Of a stretch of 64,000 nucleotides of DNA, positions 53,704 through 61,800 are shown one piece after another. The stretch's first letter is position 1, and each line of letters opens with the position of its first letter. Both the position numbers and the translations under genes were made by a program. This stretch comes from Flavobacteriaceae bacterium PS02338 (lineage in GTDB: Bacteria > Bacteroidota > Bacteroidia > Sphingobacteriales > Sphingobacteriaceae): NCBI GenBank assembly GCA_029959615.1, contig JASCOD010000007.1, forward strand, positions 62,001 to 126,000. The letters run 5' to 3'. The notes beneath the pieces are model-generated. The model was not told the DNA's origin. It saw nothing but the letters and a program-made list of their open reading frames with translations, and made no database searches.

Positions 53704-53922
53704 TTAATTACATCCACAACCCCCGCCACTTTTTCCGGCATTGGCTCCGGAGGCTCCTTCACGGTAAGATTGAAAGTTAAGTTCAGTTTTTTCTATGGTA
53801 CGGTTGCTCAATACCATTTCGGCATCGTTGAGTTTGTTTTTCTGATATTCTTTCACTGTGGTGCAGGAACCAAGCGATAATGTACCGATAGCACTTAGCA
53901 GGATTATTTTATTTGTTTTCAT
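53704..53922 (-). CDS. DUF4266 small lipoprotein with GGGCGCN tail
   Basis: A 72-residue protein with lipobox LGSC at residue about 19 (IGTLSLGSCTTVKEYQ), a short middle and a glycine-rich tail (SGANAGKSGGGCGCN) holding two cysteines near the very end. The tail is the trademark of DUF4266. It overlaps the end of apbE by four bases (ATGA), so translation is coupled. The Cys pair could bind metal or a cofactor. Function is unknown, but its constant neighbours are ApbE, thioredoxin and DUF3570. Confidence 0.85.
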   Translation of the reverse strand: MKTNKIILLSAIGTLSLGSCTTVKEYQKNKLNDAEMVLSNRTIEKTELNFQSYREGASGANAGKSGGGCGCN

Positions 53923-54848
53923 ATTAAATTGATATTTTTTGAAGTGAATATTTTGTTTTTGTCATCTATGATGATGCATTCTATCTGATGGATTTGGTTT
54001 ATCATTTCCAATCCTGCCTTAACGCCCATAATACTGATAGGGGTAGCCATAGCATCTGCGATTTCTGCATTGGGGCAAATAACCGTTACACTTTTTATCC
54101 CGGTAATTGGCATACCTGTTTTCGGATTGATGGTGTGCGAGTATTTTTTACCGCCAACCTTCACATATTTTTCATAGTTTCCCGAGGTGGCAATGGCAGT
54201 GTCCGTAAGGTTCAAATAAGAAAATGGCAGCCGGGCCTGGTCCGGGTTGGCAATGCCTATTGTCCAGGGTTTACCATCAGCCTGTGTACCCCATACTGTT
54301 AAGTCTCCTGAAGCATTGATGATACCTGAACCTACACCTTGTTTTTGCAAAACATTCTTGGCCATTTCTGCGGCATAGCCTTTTCCAATTCCACCGAAAC
54401 CAATACGCATCCCTTTTTCTTTGAGATAGACCGTACTGTTCTCCCTGTTCAGGATTACATTTTGATAATTAATGAGATAAACCAGTTTTTTTGCCGTTTC
54501 GGCATCGGGCAGTCTGGTCATTGACCGATCAAAATTCCACAGACTTTTATCCACACCTCCGTAAGTGATGTCAAAAAAACCATTGGTAATACGGCTGATG
54601 CGGAGGCTTCTTTCTATCAGGTTAAAAACTTCTTCATCTACTTTCACCGCCTGTATTCCGGCATTGTTATTAATCAGGTTGGTCTGACTGTCCGTTTTAA
54701 AAGTGGTAAACAATTGCTCAATCCGTTTAATCTCCCCAATGGCGGAATCAATTTGTTGATAGGCTAAAACCTCATCTGCTCCCACTACCGTGATTTCAAA
54801 GGCATTGCCCATCAGCTTTTCGGTTTTGCGAAATTCCTTTGCTGTCAT
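53919..54848 (-). CDS. apbE: FAD:protein FMN transferase (ApbE)
   Basis: A 309-residue flavinyltransferase that attaches FMN from FAD to Thr/Ser of target proteins. Family motifs run in order: LMGNAFEI (near 13-20), FFDITYGGVD, IGFGGIGKGYAAEMAK (near 148-163), NASGDLTVWG, ATSGNYEKY, HTINPKTGMP (near 236-245) and DAMATPISIMG (near 264-274, the Mg2+ site). Unlike many ApbE proteins it has no signal peptide or lipobox, so it would act in the cytoplasm unless exported by another route. Its start overlaps the thioredoxin stop (ATGA). I saw no obvious target with the D-x-x-(S/T)-G-A-(S/T) FMN motif in the window. Confidence 0.92.
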   Translation of the reverse strand: MTAKEFRKTEKLMGNAFEITVVGADEVLAYQQIDSAIGEIKRIEQLFTTFKTDSQTNLINNNAGIQAVKVDEEVFNLIERSLRISRITNGFFDITYGGVDKSLWNFDRSMTRLPDAETAKKLVYLINYQNVILNRENSTVYLKEKGMRIGFGGIGKGYAAEMAKNVLQKQGVGSGIINASGDLTVWGTQADGKPWTIGIANPDQARLPFSYLNLTDTAIATSGNYEKYVKVGGKKYSHTINPKTGMPITGIKSVTVICPNAEIADAMATPISIMGVKAGLEMINQIHQIECIIIDDKNKIFTSKNINLI

Positions 54849-55285
54849 TTTTTTACTTTTTTGTATAGGGTTATGATTTCGTTTGTAAACCCATCAACAC
54901 CTTCTTTCGGGAGGCCTTCCCAGGTTTTTATTATTTTTCCATCCGCATCCAGTAAAAGGGTAAAAGGGAAAGCGCCGCCGGGATTATATTTATCTGCCAA
55001 AGCTTCATTTTCCTTTATGGTTTGGGATAAGGGCTGGTTTTTCTTTTTTCTCGGAAAATCCGCATTTACATACACCAAAAGGCTGTCGGCCATTTGTTTG
55101 TAGGTTCCGTTTTCAAAAATAGTTTTGTGCATTTTGATGCAGGGTACACACCAATCTGAACCCGAAAAATTCAATAGAATCAATCGGTGCTGTTCTTTGG
55201 CTTGTTGTTTTGCGTTTTCTATCGCGGTCTGCCCAAATGCGTGGGACATCACCATCACATGGAGAATTAAGAGTATTTTTTTCAT
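54845..55285 (-). CDS. Periplasmic thioredoxin-like protein
   Basis: A 146-residue exported protein with a signal peptide ending HAFGQ (residue about 19) and a thioredoxin fold with active site WCVPC (residues about 46-50) and the cis-proline loop GAFPFTLLLDADGK (near 104-117). It is a DUF255/thioredoxin_7-like reductase that may keep periplasmic cysteines reduced, for example the terminal Cys pair of the DUF4266 lipoprotein (inference). It is translationally coupled to apbE and lies 38 bases downstream of the gap after the LTA-synthase-like gene. Confidence 0.88.
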   Translation of the reverse strand: MKKILLILHVMVMSHAFGQTAIENAKQQAKEQHRLILLNFSGSDWCVPCIKMHKTIFENGTYKQMADSLLVYVNADFPRKKKNQPLSQTIKENEALADKYNPGGAFPFTLLLDADGKIIKTWEGLPKEGVDGFTNEIITLYKKVKK

Positions 55286-55355
55286 TGTTTTTAATTTTTA
55301 TAAATGGTTTTTAACGATACCATTAGTGCTGAATTTTGCCGATAAAATATGCTGT

Positions 55356-57326
55356 CTAATGCTGCTTTTCTTTCATTCGTCCTTTTTTAAATCGCTCACT
55401 GGCTGTTTGATAACAGGCTATTGTTTGAGTAATTAAAAAACGATTATTGGTATCTTTAACCTCTGACATTGTTTTACTCCGTTCATTCCAACGGAATTGT
55501 GTTACTCTTTTTTTATCATTCAGTTGTGTAAAAACGTTTCCTTTTAATAATCCAAGTGTTCTGTAGTTCCCAATAAATGCTCTTTCATCGCCAATTTTGG
55601 TTTGATTAATATCTTTGCCATAAAATGAAGACTGGTAATTCCAGTTTAAATATCCCAATAGCGTTGGCATGAGGTCGATTTGAGAAACCAAGCGGTCTAT
55701 TTGCGTTTGCTGATGGTTCAGATTATAGATTATAGCCGGAATACGGTGCTTTTCAATGTTAATCTCCCACTTTCCGGCACTGCTTGCGCAATGGTCAGCG
55801 ACGATTACGAAAACCGTATTTTTAAACCACGGTTTTGTTTTTGCCTGATTGATGAATTTGCCCAGTGCATAATCAGTATATTTTACAGCTCCATCTCTAT
55901 CTCCTTGCGGTAAATCTATTTTTCCGTTGGGGAAGGTGTAAGGTTTGTGGTTGGAAGAGGTCATTATAAACTGGAAAAACGGTTTATTCTGCCGAAACTC
56001 TGAATCGGCATTTTTGATGGATTGTTTGTAAATATCCTCATCGCAAATACCCCAGGCATTTTCAAAGCTGACTTCGTTATCCTGAATAGGAAAACGCTGT
56101 GTATCAATATTATCAGATAGCGGATTCCCCCTGTCCCTATCAATAATATCAAAACCTTGTCCTCCGAAAAAAGTATTCATATTATCAAAATAACCATCTC
56201 CGCCATAAATGAAATTTAGCTGATACCCTTTTTCTTTTAACACCGTACCGATGGAATAAATGTTTTTATTATTCGGTCTTCGTACAATACTATTTCCAGG
56301 TGTTGGCGGAACCGACAGTGCTAAGGCTTCCATTCCACGAACTGTACGTGTTCCGGTTGCATACATATTTTTAAAAAATATGCTTTCATTTGCCATTGAA
56401 TCATAATTTGGCGTGATATTTTTTTTATTACCAAAAGCAGACAGGAATTCAGCACTAAAACTTTCTATGGTAACCAAAATAATATTCGGATATTGAACCG
56501 GTTGCCCGTTCCCTTTGGTAATTCTCGAAATGGCGTCAAAATCCGTTGAAACATATTCTTGGTTTCCTTGCACTAATTCTTTTTTTAGAATAGTGTATGC
56601 ATCGCGTTGTGACAGGGTCAGATAAAAAGCATCATAATCTAATTCATTAGACCTGAATGCAGCAAAAAAGGAAAAAATACCATTTTTGCTAAGCTCATTT
56701 ACAGTTGTGTTTTTACTGAACTCCGCATTTTTATTGGTCAGGGAAATACCCAAAAGGGCGGTCGTTGCCAATAAGGCTGATGATACGACCAACCTTTTTT
56801 TAAAAGGCATTTTATTGGTAAAAGCAGCGCGGGAAATTTTCTTCTTATTTAGTAAAAACAAGGTTAATAGTACTAACAATAGCAATCCCCCGATCAGTAA
56901 CGGTAAAGGATAGGATTCTTTAATATTTTCTATAACTTCATACGTATAAATGAGATAATCTACTGCAATAAAATTAAATCGTGACCCAAATTCATCCCAA
57001 AACGGAAACTCTGCGACAGAACCAAAATAGGTGATAAAGAGCGTTACGATCAGTATGAAAAAAGTAAGTATTCTGTCCGCTATAGAACCAATAAAACAGG
57101 TTGGGAAAAGCAGCAGATAAACATTATAGAAAGTGGTAATAAATAAAGCAACCGTGATATCGTAACATAAGCCAATGGCGAATGTGCATAGCATATTATA
57201 TACATGTCCGTCAAGATTATGAAAAGAAATAATGCTAAGTGTAAGCCTTATCAAAAAAGACGTAATAATGTAAATAATTATTGTTGAAAGCAGCAATCCA
57301 TATCTGCTTAAAAATATTTTTTTCAT
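55356..57326 (-). CDS. LTA synthase-like phosphoglycerol/phosphoethanolamine transferase
   Basis: About 656 residues from the ATG at 57324-57326; ATGs at 57345 (overlapping the dgkA stop) and 57378 are alternatives. Five N-terminal membrane helices (about 1-185) precede an extracytoplasmic sulfatase-type domain (about 270-600). Residues of the metal site are seen in VTIESFSAEFL, the nucleophile Thr in ATGTRTVRGMEALAL, and VIVADHCASSAG. These enzymes move phosphoglycerol from phosphatidylglycerol (or phosphoethanolamine) onto envelope acceptors. In a Gram-negative host the acceptor would be LPS or a periplasmic glycan. It follows dgkA, whose product would recycle the released diacylglycerol. 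Confidence 0.85.
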   Translation of the reverse strand: MKKIFLSRYGLLLSTIIIYIITSFLIRLTLSIISFHNLDGHVYNMLCTFAIGLCYDITVALFITTFYNVYLLLFPTCFIGSIADRILTFFILIVTLFITYFGSVAEFPFWDEFGSRFNFIAVDYLIYTYEVIENIKESYPLPLLIGGLLLLVLLTLFLLNKKKISRAAFTNKMPFKKRLVVSSALLATTALLGISLTNKNAEFSKNTTVNELSKNGIFSFFAAFRSNELDYDAFYLTLSQRDAYTILKKELVQGNQEYVSTDFDAISRITKGNGQPVQYPNIILVTIESFSAEFLSAFGNKKNITPNYDSMANESIFFKNMYATGTRTVRGMEALALSVPPTPGNSIVRRPNNKNIYSIGTVLKEKGYQLNFIYGGDGYFDNMNTFFGGQGFDIIDRDRGNPLSDNIDTQRFPIQDNEVSFENAWGICDEDIYKQSIKNADSEFRQNKPFFQFIMTSSNHKPYTFPNGKIDLPQGDRDGAVKYTDYALGKFINQAKTKPWFKNTVFVIVADHCASSAGKWEINIEKHRIPAIIYNLNHQQTQIDRLVSQIDLMPTLLGYLNWNYQSSFYGKDINQTKIGDERAFIGNYRTLGLLKGNVFTQLNDKKRVTQFRWNERSKTMSEVKDTNNRFLITQTIACYQTASERFKKGRMKEKQH

Positions 57327-57339
57327 AATTGAATTTGAG

Positions 57340-57714
57340 TTAATCATGGAACAAATAGGGATAATAGATAATAGAAGCACATACTATCGAAACCAGTACC
57401 ATGAAGGCTGAAGCTCCCGCAGAGATGTCTTTGATAAAACCTATTTTCGGGTGATAATCAGGATGGATGAAATCGCATAATTTTTCTACCGCTGTATTTA
57501 ACGCCTCCACTGCGAGTATCGCTCCGATAGCAGCTAATTGAAACATCCATTCATAACGGTTGATACCAAAATAAAATCCTATCACAATGAAAACAGAACA
57601 AAGAAAGAACTGAGCCTTCGCAGCATCTTCGGTTGTGAGTAAATACCAAGTTCCTCTTAATGTAAATACCAAGCTTTTTGCTCTGCCCTTTAAAAAACCT
57701 CCTTTACTCTTCAT
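57340..57714 (-). CDS. dgkA: Diacylglycerol kinase (DgkA family)
   Basis: A 124-residue inner-membrane protein with three helices and the DgkA signature EALNTAVEKLCDFIHPDYHPKIG (about residues 75-97; E-x-x-N-T-A-I/V-E), ending KDISAGASAFMVLVSIVCASI. It phosphorylates diacylglycerol to phosphatidic acid (or undecaprenol to its phosphate) with ATP. It overlaps the end of the CzcB gene by 11 bases, so translation is coupled to the metal pump, an unusual connection. Confidence 0.92.
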   Translation of the reverse strand: MKSKGGFLKGRAKSLVFTLRGTWYLLTTEDAAKAQFFLCSVFIVIGFYFGINRYEWMFQLAAIGAILAVEALNTAVEKLCDFIHPDYHPKIGFIKDISAGASAFMVLVSIVCASIIYYPYLFHD

Positions 57715-58879
57715 CCTCCGTATTTTTTAGTTTCATTAAGAGCGTATAGGCATTTTTGGAAACGATATTTTTATCTGTAAAATCTGTATCATTTACAATC
57801 TGGACAAAGCCGTTTTCTTTCCCGCCTACAGTTATGGGCAGCATTTTATAGGTTTGTCTGGCAGTTTGCACAAACACATAATCCTTTCCCTCAAAATTCA
57901 CGATGCTTTCTTCCGGAACGGCATGAGCGAACGAGATTTTGGTTTCTATTTCGGCATTCATGTACATACCCGGCAACAGGCTTTTGTTATAGGGGTCAAA
58001 ATGACAATGCACTTCCGAAATACCATCGCTGCTGATGTCTTTGCTGATAAGGATGATTTCCCCTTCATATTTTTTGCCAGGTTCTGCATTGGAATAGGCC
58101 ATTAGTTTTTGCCCGATTTTCAGTTTATCTATGTCGTTTTCATAGACTTTCAAATTGAGGTGCAAATCGTTGGGATTGACTAATTCAAATAATATGTCTG
58201 CAGGATTTACATATTTCCCGATGTTCACATTTACCTTGCTCACAAAGCCATTGATCGTGCTGTAAACCGGAATGGTTTTAGTGATTTTATTCGCATTCAG
58301 GCTATTGGGATTGATGTTGATAAGGCGTAATTGCTGTGCCAGGGCATTCATCATAATCTGCTGGTTATTCACTTCTGCCTGTGCAGTCTGCATTACCTTA
58401 TCGCTGCTGGCCTGGCTTTGGTTGAGGTCTTTTTGTCGCTGGTAATCCAGCTGAGCAAAGTGCAGTTTTGATTTGGCCTGCAAATAGTCCTGTTGCAGTT
58501 TTATATACTGCGGGTCTTCCATCACGGCAATAGTTTCCCCTTTGCGCACATACATTCCGGGCAGTAAGCGGGTGCTCTTCAAAAAACCGCCCAAAGGCAC
58601 ACTTACCGAAATCAGGTTTTGCGGCGGCACGTCAATCTTTCCGTTTAATTTTAAAACAGTGGCAATGTTTTTTTCTGAAAGGCGTACCGTTTCAACAGCC
58701 GCATTTTTTAATTGGGCATCCGTTAATACTACGGTATTGCTTTCATTTACAACAGCTTGTTTAACATCTTCTTTAGGCTTGTTTTGGCATTGAACCAGCA
58801 ACAATATTCCCAGAACGGGAAGCAGTATTTTCAGCATGCCCCGGTTTTTATTTTTTATATCGAATGAATACATTGTCAT
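57704..58879 (-). CDS. czcB: CzcB-like periplasmic adaptor of an RND metal efflux pump
   Basis: A 391-residue lipoprotein (lipobox LLVQC near residue 29; the ATG at residue 15 is an alternative start). It has the membrane-fusion layout: lipoyl halves (LPGMYVRKGETIAVMEDPQYI, about 104-124, and a return strand near 205), an alpha-hairpin coiled coil (QQDYLQAKSKLHFAQLDYQRQKDL, about 130-153), a beta-barrel domain (YENDIDKLKIGQKL) and a membrane-proximal domain (PEESIVNFEGKDYVFVQ). It links CzcA to the outer-membrane factor. It starts 6 bases after the czcA stop. Confidence 0.92.
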   Translation of the reverse strand: MTMYSFDIKNKNRGMLKILLPVLGILLLVQCQNKPKEDVKQAVVNESNTVVLTDAQLKNAAVETVRLSEKNIATVLKLNGKIDVPPQNLISVSVPLGGFLKSTRLLPGMYVRKGETIAVMEDPQYIKLQQDYLQAKSKLHFAQLDYQRQKDLNQSQASSDKVMQTAQAEVNNQQIMMNALAQQLRLININPNSLNANKITKTIPVYSTINGFVSKVNVNIGKYVNPADILFELVNPNDLHLNLKVYENDIDKLKIGQKLMAYSNAEPGKKYEGEIILISKDISSDGISEVHCHFDPYNKSLLPGMYMNAEIETKISFAHAVPEESIVNFEGKDYVFVQTARQTYKMLPITVGGKENGFVQIVNDTDFTDKNIVSKNAYTLLMKLKNTEDEE

Positions 58880-58885
58880 AAGAAT

Positions 58886-61800
58886 TTAATTGAGATAATT
58901 GATTTGTATAATAGTATCGTTCAGCATTTTGACAGCATCAGCGTAATTACTTTGAATACTGATGGCTTGATTTATGAGCATTACAAAGTCCAGGTAATTG
59001 ATTTCCCCGTTGGTGAACTGCTTTTGTATTGTTTCGGTAACGACTGCCGCATTTTTTAGCCCTTCACTTTCATAATAGTTTACAATTTCCAAATTGTGCT
59101 GATAGTTTTCCGAGAGTTGTTTATACCGGTTCTGTAAATAAGCACTTGTAGCCTGCAATTGGTTTTCGGTAATACTTTCCGTGATTTTGGAAGCATTGAT
59201 TCTCGCTCTTTGCGACTGTGAAAAAACAGGAATGGAAAAACCAACCTGTACAGAATGGAATTGAGGGGAAGCGTTGTATAACTTATCATCGGCTCCGGTT
59301 CCTTTGAAACTGTTGAGATTGTAACCAATCATCAAACCGGGCAGCAACTTGGATTTTTCTACTTTAGTTTGGCTCGCTGCAATATTTTTCTGCTGTTCCA
59401 AAACCTGTATAACAGGGTTTTTGCCGGTTTCATCCACCTGTAGCGGAATTATCTTTTCAGGGGATTCCACTTTATAGACCGTATCCGAATTTAATAACCA
59501 TTGCCACTGCAACTTCGCTGTTTCTAATTCCCGCTGCACCTGTTTCAACTGGATATTGATAGCAGCCTTTTGATTCTGTGCAGTGGTTTTTTCCAAAATA
59601 TTGCTTTCTCCTTTTTGCAGGCGCAACAAGGATTTGGCATAGAAATCAGCGTATAAGGAATCTGCTTTTAGCAGCAGCCTTTCCTTTTCCTGCCAGAACA
59701 GGATGGCATAAAAAGTTTGGGTAACGGCTTTTTTTAATTCAAATTCTTTCAACGAAACATTCAGCAAACTGTATTTCCATTCCTGTGTAAACAATTCTTT
59801 CTGCATTTTATAAACCGTTGGAAATGCGATATTCTGTGAAATTCCGAACTTGGTATCGTTGTATGCACCGTTAATCTGTCCATAATCTGCCGTAATGCTG
59901 GTCTGCGGAATATCAGCCGAAGTTTTGATGATGGCCTTGGCATAATCGGCCTTCAGTTTTTCAGTTCTTAAATTTTGATTATTTTGAACAGCCAATGCAA
60001 TAGCCCTGTCTAATGTGATTTTTTCCTGTGCTTTAACAGAACCCATTCCCATTAAAGAAATCCCTGAAACGATCAATAATGTGATTGCTTTTTTCTTGAA
60101 TAGATTCATTGTAAAACCTTTTTCAAATGCGATGAACAATAAAGGAAGAACGAATAATGTGAGCAAAGTAGCCCCCATCAGTCCACCAATAACTACCGTT
60201 GCCAACGGACGCTGCACCTCTGCACCTGCACCATTGCTCAGCGCCATTGGAATAAAGCCCAATGAAGCCACAAATGCGGTCATCAGCACGGGGCGTAAAC
60301 GGGATTCTGTTCCGTCCACCACGATGCGGACAATGTTTTTGATTCCTGATTTTTTTAAACGGTTGAATTCGGCGACCAAAACAATTCCATTTAAAACAGC
60401 CACGCCGAACAGTGCAATGAAACCTATACCGGCACTTATGCTAAAAGGCATTCCCCGAAGTGCTAAAAAGAAAATTCCGCCAATGGTGGATAATGGGATT
60501 GCGGTATAAATCAATAAACTTTCCTTCACTGATTTAAAAGCAAAAAATAAGAGAATGAATATCAAAGCCAATGAAATAGGCACCGCAACCATCAAACGGC
60601 TTTTTGCCTGGTTCAGATTCTCGAACGAGCCACCGTATGTAATAGAATACCCGGCAGGAAGCTTGATTTGCTTATTCACTTTGGCTTGCAATTCCTGAAC
60701 AATACTTTGCACATCCCGGCCTTTTATATTGAAGCCGACAATAATCCTGCGTTGTGTATTCTCCCGCTGAATTTGATTGGGACCATCTTTGATCTGCACT
60801 TCTGCCAACTGTGAAAGTGGAATCTGATTGCCGGAAGGTATAGGGATCAATAAATTCTGTACGTCTTCCAGATTCTTCCGCACGTCGGCATTTAGTTTTA
60901 CAACCATATCAAAACGTTTTTCCCCTTCGAAAACCAAACCGGTGCTTTGTCCGGCAAATGCCGTATTGACCACCTTGTTGATGCCGGCTACAGACAAATG
61001 GTATTGGGCAATCATTGGGCGGTTATAGGTAATAATAACCTGGGGCATTCCGGTTATAGGTTCTATATAAAGGTTCTGTACGCCATCCACCGTATTGATT
61101 ATTTTGCCTAATTTGTCAGCCGTTGCTGCCAGGGAATCCAAATCATCCCCAAAAATTTTCAGGACCACATCCTGTCTTGCACCCGTCATCAGTTCATTGA
61201 ACCGCATATTTACCGGATATTGAAAACCTGCGGTAATTCCCGGTACATCTTCCAAGGCCTTGCTCATTTTCTCGGATAGTTCCGGAAAAGTTTTGGCAGA
61301 TGTCCATTCGCTTTTGTCTTTCAGAATCACCATCATATCGCTGGCGTCCATCGGCATCGGGTCTGTGGGTACCTCGCCGCTACCTATTTTGGTTACTACT
61401 TTTATCACTTCAGGAAAGCGTGTTTTTAGGATGTGAGCGGCCTTTTGGGTGCTTGCAATGGTCGTATTAAGGTTACTTCCCGTTAAGACCCTGGTATCCA
61501 CTGCAAAATCGCCTTCTTCCAATGACGGGATAAACTCGCCTCCCAATCTCGACATCACGAAAATGGCCGCAATAAATAAAACCGAAACCACGGCGATAAT
61601 GCGTTTGGGGATGCGGATGGCTTTTAACAAAAATTTTTGGTAGAAGGCTTCTACACGACGCATAACCCTGTCTGAAAGATTGTGCTTATGGCTGATTTTC
61701 CTGCTCAGTACCCAGGAACTCATCATTGGGATATAGGTAAGCGATAATAAAAATGCGCCCAATAAAGCAAAGGCCACGGTCTGTGCCATCGGTCGGAACA

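Noticed and set aside
53673..53762. N-terminal extension of the DUF3570 protein
   Set aside because: It overlaps the DUF4266 gene and puts 30 charged residues before an otherwise clear signal peptide.
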